From the NCBI GenBank assembly GCA_963576725.1, contig OY755246.1, positions 72,160,371 through 72,224,370 on the forward strand: a stretch of DNA of 64,000 nucleotides, in the 5' to 3' direction. The translations under genes and the position numbers were made by a program. The stretch comes from Azorinus chamasolen. Its lineage: Eukaryota; Mollusca; Bivalvia; Cardiida; Solecurtidae. How positions within the stretch are numbered: position 1 is the first letter of the stretch; every line of letters starts with the position of its first letter. Under the pieces are notes generated by a model. The model had not been told where the DNA came from and searched no databases. It saw only the letters and a program-made list of their open reading frames with translations. Positions 10,416 to 19,699 of the stretch are shown piece after piece.

Positions 10416-12299
10416 CGAAAGGCACATGTGCTCCGAACGTGCTTCTGACATTTTCCGGCGGCCATCCACAGACATCTTAGCAGTGCTGTTATGGTTGTTT
10501 TGCATTTCATGTACAAGTTAATAGTGATTTCCTATAAAAGGTACTTGAATTTTTTCAATAATTGTTTCTTCTACTCCACGTTCACTTATTCTTTTCAAAC
10601 ATTATACTCGCCTAAAAAACAAATATGCAGTCAGACCAGGGCTCCAACTCATTGCAGTATATTTAAATATTTAATAGCATCGCCTCCGAATTCACTAACA
10701 AATAGACATAACCATAAAGTATATTGAATGAAATAGTTGATCTAACTTTTGTTTAAGTCATTTCCGTTGCACGCCTGTCTTGTTAGTACAATAATAACGA
10801 ACCTTCATAGATCTAGTTCCCTGTACTATAAAATCTCCAAACATTGAATTTAATATGGCAGAAATTTAATACCATTATCGTTTTGTACATTATGTCAATA
10901 TTTGAATGCCGCTGAATATCTTTTTTAAAGATATTTCTTGTTAATAATATAAAGGATACAATAGTAATTGTTAATACTAGAATATACCACCCAAAGTACT
11001 TAAACAATAGAGGTTGGCAAAGTGGGACACACTGTTTGGATTCAAATCTGATACCAAGTAACTGTCTGACCAAAATCTAAACTGTTTACAACTTGTGACA
11101 ATTTTGCCTTAGGTCAAAATGCCTAAAACTGATCTTTTAGAAATTCAAGTGATGACAAACCTGAAGCAGGCGATATTACAGATCTCTACAGCTTGCTTAA
11201 GCCTTACAATGCTGAGTAATTTTTCGTCTGCAAAAAATGCCGTCTGCTTCAATTCTTAAATAAACTTTCTTTCATTTTATGCAAAAAAGGGTCAAGATGA
11301 CAAACAGTTTGGATCCTGATGAGACGCAGACTTATGTGTCCTCTCATCTGGATCCAAACTGTTTGCATAGGTAATCACAGTTTCTCCGCTAGCGTGCAAA
11401 GAGTTAAGCGTATGACCTCGAGAGATGTTAGCATGATGTAACAGTTACCCTGCACTACTGACCACCAGTGCTGTAACCTTTATACTGTAGTTTCTGATGT
11501 GGAAGTCTATTTAACCCTTAATTTCCCTCATATAAACTTGTTTTCATGCATCTGCAAACAGAATAGACCCAGATAAGACAGCTCCCATAGGACCAGGGTC
11601 TGCTCTGTGTGCTAATGGAGCCACCTTCCATATTTCATTATAAATACTTTGTAAGATTCCGGAACCGGATTGTAAGCCAAGCCCTGCACATGCGCGTATT
11701 CTCTTAGGGGGATTCCCGCTAGGTAGAGCTCGTGCAATAGGGTTTTCCGTGAAAGTTTGAGTCGCAATCCATTTTATAAGGATTTCGGCAAAGCCGAAAC
11801 CCTATTAAAAGTATGATGTTTGTGTGACAAACATGTGTCTGGGCTGTTGCAGGCTTGAGCAACTATGTTTGGCAAACAAACACAAGTTTGTTTTGTAAAT
11901 GTAAAAGTAACCACTTAACATTCATTGTTGCCATATCGCCAAAATTATCGAACACGATCTGGTAGATCAGTGCAAACCAATAAGAAATACAGCAGTAGTG
12001 AATGGGTTAAATAAACAATGTACATAGTGAAAGCTATTAGCAGCTCGACTTATATAAACATAGACCACCTGTAGAGATATAGAAACTGTAATGCTGATCA
12101 TTTGCATGAAGCAGAGGCTACTTGATATTTTATTGTTAATTGATTATTCAGAATTAGATTAAGATTAATTCTTTCTTTGAAAACAGGGAGATGTAATGTA
12201 TTCTGCTTAGAATATGAAACAGGCTATAGGTACCTTTACTACCCTAATCCTCTGTGATAGTAGCAGATCTTATTGGGCTGCGAAAGCAGCCCAAACTTA
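10416..12299. other. gene-free stretch with hairpin repeats
   Basis: No supported gene. It contains the hairpin repeat at 11301-11365, a MITE-A 5' half starting TTAACCCTTAATTTCCC at about 11512 (with GACCCAGATAAGACAGCTCC...GGGTCTGCTCT), and two short perfect stems: TTTCGGC-AAA-GCCGAAA near 11785 and TTGGGCTGC-GAAA-GCAGCCCAA at 12273-12294. The second lies just outside the LTR element's target duplication. Confidence 0.5.
11301..11365. repeat. hairpin repeat, CAAACAGTTTGGATCC family
   Basis: Arms CAAACAGTTTGGATCC-T-GATGAGA and TCTCATC-T-GGATCCAAACTGTTTG are complementary across a short loop. The same palindromic design with a different loop sequence occurs at 58820-58886 and 63908-63973. Confidence 0.75.
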
Positions 12300-12304
12300 T
12301 ACGG
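12300..12304. repeat. target-site duplication, left copy (TACGG)
   Basis: TACGG directly abuts the left LTR end (12305) and is repeated at 19384-19388, abutting the right LTR end. A 5-bp duplication is usual for Ty3/gypsy integrases. Confidence 0.93.
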
Positions 12305-12393
12305 TGTCACAATTTTTATACAGAAATATAAAGAAACGTGATTCCGAGTTCTGAGATTGAGAAAAGAGACAACCGAATAGTAATCAGTTCATA

Positions 12394-12399
12394 TTTATT
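12394..12399 (-). promoter_or_regulatory. candidate poly(A) signal of the LTR element
   Basis: AATAAA on the minus strand, about 90 bases upstream of the 3' end of the 3' LTR and duplicated in the 5' LTR. Position and sequence fit; use is inferred. Confidence 0.5.
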
Positions 12400-12707
12400 A
12401 CAACACTCTTGCTATATTGAATTCATAAACATGAATATTCATAAGAATGAATATTCATAAAATGAAACATATCTCAGCCTAGGAAATATCCATAAATACT
12501 TCCATAAATATTCATAAACATACAAAATATGGTTATGAATGCACACCAGCTAGTGAAACATAAATCTGTATCTACACACTATAACCACTTACAGGTTACA
12601 TTTACATAAAAGAGTCAATTGTTTAAAATCACTATCTGATACTACACTATGATGATTATACATATATGAAAATGTCAACACTCTGCTCAACTTCACAGTT
12701 CTCTGGA

Positions 12708-12958
12708 CCACACAGGTTTACCAGTCCTTACACCACTTATACCATCTAAGACACCACACAGGTCTCATTAAAGGTCTATACCCTCAGTAGTCTCACCACA
12801 CAGGTCTCATTAAAGGTCTATACACTCTGTAGTTTCTGTAACTGTTTGACACCACACAGGTAAATGTTTAACACATAGTTATTCACACAGTATAATATGC
12901 TCTATATAATGTGCCACACAGGCTTAATATCTGAACAGTTCCACAAGTTCCACACAGG
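12708..12958 (-). promoter_or_regulatory. six-copy CCACACAGG motif cluster in LTR U3
   Basis: Perfect CCACACAGG words at about 12708, 12753, 12795, 12852, 12914 and 12950, repeated in the other LTR. Repeated short motifs in U3 commonly act as transcription-factor sites; no factor is assigned here. Confidence 0.5.
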
Positions 12959-13461
12959 ACAGGCCGACACACAGTCTATAGCACTATACCAAGCGTCATG
13001 TCGATAATGATGATGGAATGAATAAAATTATATACAGGCTCACAGGCTTCTCATGATATCAGTTCATGTCTCATGGAAAGTGCATCATGAAAGTTAAAAT
13101 ATAACATGGTATCCAGTTTGCTTCAGGGTGCAATAATTATATAGGGTTCATCTCATATCTCAACTTAAACCAGCCAAAGTTAGATATGTACAAGGTACCG
13201 TCAGGGCGTATCAGTAAGTACAATGGAAGCCACAGTATCTGTCCAATGTTTCCTCTTCAAATATATGTTTCTTCTTACATATTGTAAACTGGTTGTCCAC
13301 ACCCCAAATGACCAATGCAGTATGAACCGCTCTATATACATACCAGTTAGACTAAGAATAGCGTTCAGCCAAGCGTGAAACTCACCTGTCCACTATAAAC
13401 TAAAGCACACCTGTATCAAAGCACTAAAAGTCCTAATGAAACTGTAACTTTTGTGACAAGT

Positions 13462-13473
13462 ACCCTCCTGCTC
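13462..13473 (-). other. candidate polypurine tract
   Basis: On the coding strand the 15 bases before the 3' LTR read GAGCAGGAGGGTACT, mostly purine and in the expected place for plus-strand priming. It has two pyrimidine interruptions and sits 3 bases from the LTR edge, so assignment is moderate. Confidence 0.5.
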
Positions 13474-13586
13474 AAGTTAAAATATACATATTTTAGCTAA
13501 AACGTCACAAAATTAACCTGTAACTGTCACACAAAACTCAAACAACACCTACACAATTCTTAAAAGCAATACAGAACACTATCTAT

Positions 13587-16500
13587 CTAAATCTCAGACC
13601 TGCTCAAAAAATCTGCACCCACGTTTTCAGATCCTTTCACATACTGGATTCTGAATCGGTAAGGCTGGAGCGCCAAAACCCACCTCATTATCCTTGGGTT
13701 TGAAACCTTCGCTCTATTCATATGAATAAGCGGACTGTGATCAGTTTCCAGAACAAATTCTCTTCCGTATAAATAACACTGAAACTTCTGTACTGCCCAA
13801 ACTATCGCTAACCCTTCCTTCTCAATGGTAGAATATCTCTTTTCCCTCGAAAGAAGTTTCCGACTAGCATAAGCCACGGGGAAGTTACTTTCACCATGTT
13901 CTTGCATCAGAGCACATCCTATCCCTTCTTCTGACGCATCAGTTCTAAGGACGAATTCTAAGCTCCAGTCTGGAAGACACAGAACAGGACGCCTAACCAA
14001 GTAACCAATAAGTGACCTAAATGCCATTTCAGCCTCATCTGACCAAACTACTTTATTTGGACACCCTTTCTTGGTCATATCTGTCAAACAAGCAGCTACA
14101 GAACTAAAATTCGGGACAAATTTCCTATAGTATCCAACTAAACCGAGAAAAGATCGAACCTGGGTTTTAGTTGTTGGACGTTTGCATTCCTGTAAGGCTT
14201 TTATCTTTTCAGGATTTGGTTGTAACTTCCCATCACCTGCCACATGACCTAGGAAATCAATGTTTGTATAGCCTAGCTTACATTTGGAAGGTCTAGCTGT
14301 TAAACGTGCCGACCTAAGCCTTTCAAATAAACCTCTCAAACTAACAATATGGCACTCCCATTCATTAGTGAAATCGAGAATGTCATCAACAAAATTGTCA
14401 ATGTTGTCGAGACCATCCAAGAGCTTTCTCATCATCTTGCAGAAAGTCGCACCGGAGTTAACCATTCCAAAAGGCATCCGGTTAAACCAAAACAACCCTT
14501 CTGAACAGACAAATGCGGTGTACGGCTTGCAACTTTCTTTTACTCTAATTTGCCAGTAACCTTTTGATAGGTCAATCTTGGTAAAGAACTTGGCACCAGA
14601 CAGTTTATCAAATATGTAATCAGGATTGCCTAATGGTTCGGAATCAAAGACTGTCATAGCATTCACTTTCCTATAATCAACACAGACTCTATTTGTGCCA
14701 TCTGGCTTTTTGACTATCACAACTGGAGAAGCGTAAGGCGAATCGCACGGCTCAATAATACCTAATTTCAACATTGTCTGGATATCAGTTTTGAAGGATT
14801 CTCTAACTGCAAATGGCATTGGATATGGTTTTGAACGTACAGGGACGTCACTTGTCAGTTTAATCTCATGCTGAATAAGATCAGTATCACCAGGTACGTC
14901 CGTTAATACATCACTGAACTCTCTTACTAGCAACTTTAATTGATTCTTTCTACTTTCACTCAATTCTGGATTAATTTGAACATCTTCGACACCTTCAGTA
15001 GCATGCAATTGTAACAACTCTAACCTCAATATGTCATTTGTACCTCTCTCATTTTCATTGTCTGCATCTATCAATGAGCTCTCCTCGTCTTCCACAACAG
15101 CTACACATACCTCCTGATTCCCTATCTGTTCTTCTAGCTCACCATTATTTCCATTTCTCTCATGCACTCTTTCTGTCGGATCAACCTGTACTAGTGCTGA
15201 AATATTATCATCTCTCTCAACATACTTCTTTAGCAAGTTTGCGTGATATATCTTGTCTTTACCTTTAACTCTGACTCTGTAGTCAAAACTGTTTACTCTC
15301 TCTACGACTACAAAGGGACCTTGCAAGTGCATTAGAAGTTTACTCTTATCTGTAGGTAGCAGAACAAGAACCTTATCACCAACTTTGAAACTCTTTGCTT
15401 TCTTACCTTTATCGGCATACACTTTATATCGACCCTGGTTCTTTGCTAATTCTTTCTGAGCTATTTTCAACGTATCTTCTAATCTATTCCTTAGATCGAC
15501 AACATATTGATAAGTTGTCTTTGTCTCTTCTGACTCTAACTCTTTTGTCCATAACTCTTTGAGAATTTGAAGTGGACCTCTCACCGTCCTACCATACAAC
15601 AACTCAAACGGTGAGAAACCTGTGCTCTCTTGGGGAGCTTCCCTATATGCAAACAGTACTGCCGAGATACACTTGTCCCAATCTCTAGGTTGCTCTGCAC
15701 ACATCTTTTTAAGCATAGTTTTTAACGTTCCGTTAAATCTTTCTACAAGTCCGTTACAAGCGGGGTTATAAGGAGTTGTGGTCAACTGTTTGACTGACAA
15801 CAACCGATTAATTTCTCTCATCAAGTCTGACGTAAATTGCTTTCCCATGTCTGATAAAACTTCACGAGGAACACCTACTCTACTGAACATCTCAAACAGA
15901 GCTTCAGCGACAGACTCTGTGGTAATCTGTTTCAAAGGTACTGCTTCTGGGTACCTAGAGGCATAATCTACCATAGTTAATATAAATCTGTGCTTTCTGT
16001 CTGATGGAGGATTGATTGGGCCTACAATATCAATGGCTACCCTCTCAAATGGACTGTCTATTATAGGCATTTTACCAATAGGAATCTTCTGGGCTTTACC
16101 TTTTGGGAATGTCTTCTGACATATGTCGCAAGATCTGCAGTATCTTGTGACATCTGAATTCAGTCCAGGCCACCAAAAATTGTACAGGATTTTTTCGTAA
16201 GTTTTCTTAATACCTAAATGTCCTGCCATCAGGGAGTCATGAGCAACTTTCAGAACTTTACCTCTCAAATGTTTTGGTACACACACTTGTTGGAATACCT
16301 TTCCATTCTCAACCTTATTTGATTGGAAATATCTGTACAACAACTCTCTCTTTCGCCCAAACCAAATCTTCGCTCCACTTTTCTTTTCTGAAACCTCGCC
16401 ACACTTTTCTTTCTCTCTCACCTTATCTAAGGTACTGTCTTCTTCCTGTGCTTTCTTAAACTCACCCACGCTTACATCTGCGATTGGTTCTATTGTCTTG

Positions 16501-18101
16501 ACATTACATCTTTCATTCTCTTTTGCTCTCTGAGCCCTCGACTGTACACTAGACCCACACTCATACTCTGATATTTCTGATTTCTCTTGTTTGTCAGAAT
16601 CAACAGCATCACCTATTTCTTTTGGGTCTTTCACATTTGGGATATTTCCTATTATCAAGTCATAAACTGGATATTCTGCACACAAAGCTTCAACATTACC
16701 AGTGTAAAATGGAGTGTCAACAAATACTGTGGCTACCGGAAACCTCCTGACGGTACCATCAATCAGAATACACTTCCGAAACCTTCCAGTTATACAATCC
16801 TTATCAACCAAATCTCGCCTAACTACTACACTTGAACACCCTGTGTCCCGAAGCACTGCCACTTCCCTATCATTTACCAAACCTTTTGCAACAGGCATGT
16901 TGTTACTATACTGTTTCCCTATATTTGCTTTAGCAACAACAGGTACTATGCCAACATTTTGAATAGAACTAACTTCATCTGGAATAATTTCAGGGGCACG
17001 CAACTGGAAAAAACAACCCATATTACCACTACCGTCATTGTTTTGTATAGAATCCTGACCCCTATCACCATGATTGTAGACTTGACCTCTACCTCTATAT
17101 CCTCCTCGCCCAACACCTGACTGTCTACTTATGAAACTACCTCTACCTCTACCACCTCTTTCTTGAATAAATGCTCCCACCTTAAACTTTTGTTCAGTGA
17201 ACCTCTTTGGACAATCCCTGGCTATATGTCCACCACCCCTACATGCATAACAATGTCTTCCCCTATCTGACTGACTAGAACCAACATTTTTGCTTTCATT
17301 AGTTTGCATGGGTACGAAAGGGTTATTAAATTTACCAGGACTTGGGGTTACTGATTGTACACCATGGGCTTCCTGATATTGCTCAGCAAGGTCAGCCATG
17401 TCTAAGACTGAATCAACTTTTCTTTCTTTCAAGAATATTTGTAATGATTTTGAAGAGGCCTGCATAAACTGTTCTCTCAAGACCATATCTTTCAAACCTT
17501 CAAATGTCTTGGACACCTTAGCTAGGTCCATCCATCTGAGAAGGTAATCTTCCAGACGAATGACGAACTGCCGTGGTGTCTCACCAACTTCAGATCTACT
17601 AGTTCTAAATTTGTTCCTGAAGCCCTCCTCGGTCAATTGAAAACGCTTCAATAAAGCAGTTTTCAATGCATCATAGTTCATTGCATCATCAACCGATAAC
17701 CTTGAGTAAACATCAAGATATTTGCCCTGTAAAAGTGCACTAAGGTTAGTTGCCCAACTATCTTTGTCCCAAGAAGCATTTTCAGCAAATCGCTCAAATC
17801 GTTTCAAATATGCATCCATACTATCTTGTTTTTCATTGAATGGAGGAAGCTTTGGAACCTTTGCAGTAGCATGAGAAGTTTTAACTCCTGAACCAGACTT
17901 AACATGACCTATTTTAAGTTTCTCCATCTCTAATAAAAATTCCTTTTCTTTAGCTTCAAAGTCTAATTGCATTTTCTTTAAATCTCTTTGTGCTACACGT
18001 TCTTCACGTTCTTTTTCTTTTTCACTTTCGTCCCTAACAAACTTCAGCAACTCCTCACCACTTAATCCAATGTCCTTTCCTACGGACACAAATTTCTCCA
18101 T
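13587..18101 (-). CDS. gag-pol: Gag-Pol polyprotein, Gmr1-type (SCAN-like Gag, PR, IN, RT, RNase H)
   Basis: One 1504-residue frame. The ATG at 18101 (MEKFVSV) is preferred; an in-frame ATG at 18146 would add a hydrophobic leader unlike Gag. Domains: charged coiled-coil (~25-67); Gag with a SCAN-like capsid segment (~157-247: KFRTS...GETPRQFV.RL...LRW...LREQFMQ...LQ.FL); CCHC knuckle (C284-x2-C-x4-H-x4-C297); RGG-rich stretch (~315-340); aspartic protease RDTGCSS (D419) with LIIGN flap-side motif; integrase zinc site (H621, H628, C658, C661), DDE core D691, D751, E787 (D-x35-E), and GPF module (928-930); acidic linker; reverse transcriptase with D1177 (FTKIDL) and FVDD (D1239, D1240); RNase H D1388, E1429, D1454, D1497. 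All catalytic residues are present. The RT motifs (KGYWQI, MPFGM, FLGH) are Ty3/gypsy-type, yet integrase precedes RT. No frameshift separates gag and pol. Confidence 0.96.
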   Translation of the reverse strand: MEKFVSVGKDIGLSGEELLKFVRDESEKEKEREERVAQRDLKKMQLDFEAKEKEFLLEMEKLKIGHVKSGSGVKTSHATAKVPKLPPFNEKQDSMDAYLKRFERFAENASWDKDSWATNLSALLQGKYLDVYSRLSVDDAMNYDALKTALLKRFQLTEEGFRNKFRTSRSEVGETPRQFVIRLEDYLLRWMDLAKVSKTFEGLKDMVLREQFMQASSKSLQIFLKERKVDSVLDMADLAEQYQEAHGVQSVTPSPGKFNNPFVPMQTNESKNVGSSQSDRGRHCYACRGGGHIARDCPKRFTEQKFKVGAFIQERGGRGRGSFISRQSGVGRGGYRGRGQVYNHGDRGQDSIQNNDGSGNMGCFFQLRAPEIIPDEVSSIQNVGIVPVVAKANIGKQYSNNMPVAKGLVNDREVAVLRDTGCSSVVVRRDLVDKDCITGRFRKCILIDGTVRRFPVATVFVDTPFYTGNVEALCAEYPVYDLIIGNIPNVKDPKEIGDAVDSDKQEKSEISEYECGSSVQSRAQRAKENERCNVKTIEPIADVSVGEFKKAQEEDSTLDKVREKEKCGEVSEKKSGAKIWFGRKRELLYRYFQSNKVENGKVFQQVCVPKHLRGKVLKVAHDSLMAGHLGIKKTYEKILYNFWWPGLNSDVTRYCRSCDICQKTFPKGKAQKIPIGKMPIIDSPFERVAIDIVGPINPPSDRKHRFILTMVDYASRYPEAVPLKQITTESVAEALFEMFSRVGVPREVLSDMGKQFTSDLMREINRLLSVKQLTTTPYNPACNGLVERFNGTLKTMLKKMCAEQPRDWDKCISAVLFAYREAPQESTGFSPFELLYGRTVRGPLQILKELWTKELESEETKTTYQYVVDLRNRLEDTLKIAQKELAKNQGRYKVYADKGKKAKSFKVGDKVLVLLPTDKSKLLMHLQGPFVVVERVNSFDYRVRVKGKDKIYHANLLKKYVERDDNISALVQVDPTERVHERNGNNGELEEQIGNQEVCVAVVEDEESSLIDADNENERGTNDILRLELLQLHATEGVEDVQINPELSESRKNQLKLLVREFSDVLTDVPGDTDLIQHEIKLTSDVPVRSKPYPMPFAVRESFKTDIQTMLKLGIIEPCDSPYASPVVIVKKPDGTNRVCVDYRKVNAMTVFDSEPLGNPDYIFDKLSGAKFFTKIDLSKGYWQIRVKESCKPYTAFVCSEGLFWFNRMPFGMVNSGATFCKMMRKLLDGLDNIDNFVDDILDFTNEWECHIVSLRGLFERLRSARLTARPSKCKLGYTNIDFLGHVAGDGKLQPNPEKIKALQECKRPTTKTQVRSFLGLVGYYRKFVPNFSSVAACLTDMTKKGCPNKVVWSDEAEMAFRSLIGYLVRRPVLCLPDWSLEFVLRTDASEEGIGCALMQEHGESNFPVAYASRKLLSREKRYSTIEKEGLAIVWAVQKFQCYLYGREFVLETDHSPLIHMNRAKVSNPRIMRWVLALQPYRFRIQYVKGSENVGADFLSRSEI

Positions 18102-18210
18102 ACTTGCAATTATTAAAAACCAGAATAGAACCAAAGAATTACACATCAGATGTTCAATTCTCAACCCCAAACATGCTTATCACTACACTAAAATAATGAA
18201 ATGAAAGCAT

Positions 18211-18227
18211 TCCCGGACGAGCCCCCA
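18211..18227 (-). other. primer binding site, tRNA-Pro type
   Basis: Two bases inside the 5' LTR the coding strand reads TGGGGGCTCGTCCGGGA. These 17 bases are the primer-site sequence known for tRNA-Pro-primed retroelements such as murine leukaemia viruses, complementary to the 3' end of tRNA-Pro including CCA. The 18th base differs. Confidence 0.88.
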
Positions 18228-18229
18228 TT

Positions 18230-19383
18230 TGTCACAATTTTTATACAGAAATATAAAGAAACGTGATTCCGAGTTCTGAGATTGAGAAAAGAGACAACCG
18301 AATAGTAATCAGTTCATATTTATTACAACACTCTTGCTATATTGAATTCATAAACATGAATATTCATAAGAATGAATATTCATAAAATGAAACATATCTC
18401 AGCCTAGGAAATATCCATAAATACTTCCATAAATATTCATAAACATACAAAATATGGTTATGAATGCACACCAGCTAGTGAAATATAAATCTGTATCTAC
18501 ACACTATAACCACTTACAGGTTACATTTACATAAAAGAGTCAATTGTTTAAAATCACTATCTGATACTACACTATGATGATTATACATATATGAAAATGT
18601 CAACACTCTGCTCAACTTCACAGTTCTCTGGACCACACAGGTTTACCAGTCCTTACACCACTTATACCATCTAAGACACCACACAGGTCTCATTAAAGGT
18701 CTATACCCTCAGTAGTCTCACCACACAGGTCTCATTAAAGGTCTATACACTCTGTAGTTTCTGTAACTGTTTGACACCACACAGGTAAATGTTTAACACA
18801 TAGTTATTCACACAGTATAATATGCTCTATATAATGTGCCACACAGGCTTAATATCTGAACAGTTCCACAAGTTCCACACAGGACAGGCCGACACACAGT
18901 CTATAGCACTATACCAAGCGTCATGTCGATAATGATGATGGAATGAATAAAATTATATACAGGCTCACAGGCTTCTCATGATATCAGTTCATGTCTCATG
19001 GAAAGTGCATCATGAAAGTTAAAATATAACATGGTATCCAGTTTGCTTCAGGGTGCAATAATTATATAGGGTTCATCTCATATCTCAACTTAAACCAGCC
19101 AAAGTTAGATATGTACAAGGTACCGTCAGGGCGTATCAGTAAGTACAATGGAAGCCACAGTATCTGTCCAATGTTTCCTCTTCAAATATATGTTTCTTCT
19201 TACATATTGTAAACTGGTTGTCCACACCCCAAATGACCAATGCAGTATGAACCGCTCTATATATATACCAGTTAGACTAAGAATAGCGTTCAGCCAAGCG
19301 TGAAACTCACCTGTCCACTATAAACTAAAGCACACCTGTATCAAAGCACTAAAAGTCCTAATGAAACTGTAACTTTTGTGACA
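18230..19383 (-). repeat. 5' LTR (right copy)
   Basis: Same length as the left LTR. By eye the only differences are C/T near 12575/18486 and C/T near 13340/19263. It provides the promoter side of the element in minus orientation and contains the same CCACACAGG cluster and AATAAA word. Confidence 0.95.
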
Positions 19384-19388
19384 TACGG
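19384..19388. repeat. target-site duplication, right copy (TACGG)
   Basis: Matches 12300-12304. The uninterrupted target would read ...CAAACTTATACGGCTTTG... Confidence 0.93.
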
Positions 19389-19611
19389 CTTTGAATTTTG
19401 ACTAGCGTTTCTGCGGTCCTGTGTTTCTATAACAGCCAATCTTTTTAATAAATATGGTTTACTGTGAGACAAGTTTTTATTTATATATATTCATTTATTT
19501 TATTTATTTTCATTCATATATTTTTCTCAGCATATTTTTGTCGGTGTTATTTCTTTCTTTTCTGCCATGAGAATGCTAGTGAATTAGGTATAACTGATTA
19601 AAATCACACTC

Positions 19612-19690
19612 CCAATCATAGCTGTCAGGGTTATAACGATGGACTAGGAAACGTGAGGTCGTGGGTTCGATCCTTGGTGGAAGCTGAATT
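19612..19690 (+). mobile_element. tRNA-derived SINE head (Pol III A/B-box-like)
   Basis: GGTCGTGGGTTCGATCC contains a good B box (GGTTCGATCC). About 40 bases upstream, TAGCTGTCAGGGTTATA resembles a degenerate A box. The spacing fits a tRNA-like promoter but the sequence does not fold as a clean tRNA, so a SINE 5' head or tRNA pseudogene is likelier than a functional tRNA. A T-run follows at about 19692. Confidence 0.5.
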
Positions 19691-19699
19691 ATTTTTTTC

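Larger units (their letters stand above)
12305..13458 (-). repeat. 3' LTR (left copy)
   Basis: 1154 bp, collinear with 18230-19383. On the coding (minus) strand an AATAAA signal lies at 12399-12394, about 90 bases before the LTR end, which fits a polyadenylation signal in or near R. A candidate TATA-like stretch (ATTATATAGAGC on the minus strand) lies near 12890-12905. Six copies of CCACACAGG (CCTGTGTGG on the coding strand) lie at 12708-12958, two of them within a duplicated ~27-bp block. Confidence 0.95.
12305..19383 (-). mobile_element. complete Gmr1-type LTR retrotransposon (Ty3-like RT, integrase upstream of RT)
   Basis: A 7079-bp element on the minus strand: 5' LTR (18230-19383), primer site (18211-18227), one gag-pol ORF (18101-13587), purine-rich tract (about 13462-13473) and 3' LTR (12305-13458). 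The LTRs have the same length (1154 bp) and differ by eye at two transitions only. They begin TGTCACAA and end TTGTGACA, an 8-bp perfect inverted terminus. A TACGG duplication flanks the element. There is no env-like frame between the RNase H end and the 3' LTR. Pol order is PR-IN-RT-RH, the order of Ty1/copia, while the RT/RH motifs are Ty3/gypsy. That combination is the hallmark of the Gmr1 group first described from cod and other deuterostomes. The element looks young and potentially competent. Confidence 0.96.

Noticed and set aside
14284..16962. Several plus-strand frames of 60-90 codons inside the LTR element
   Set aside because: They are antisense shadows of the gag-pol frame, which has full domain support.
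18101..18170. Signal peptide on Gag-Pol from an upstream start
   Set aside because: The upstream extension is hydrophobic by chance; Gag is cytoplasmic in known relatives and the ATG at 18101 gives a standard Gag N terminus.
12305..19383. Env gene or Steamer-like leukaemia element
   Set aside because: There is no env-like frame after RNase H, and the IN-before-RT order differs from Steamer-type Ty3/Mag elements.
19612..19690. Functional tRNA gene
   Set aside because: A B box is present but the acceptor and anticodon stems do not pair convincingly; a SINE head is likelier.
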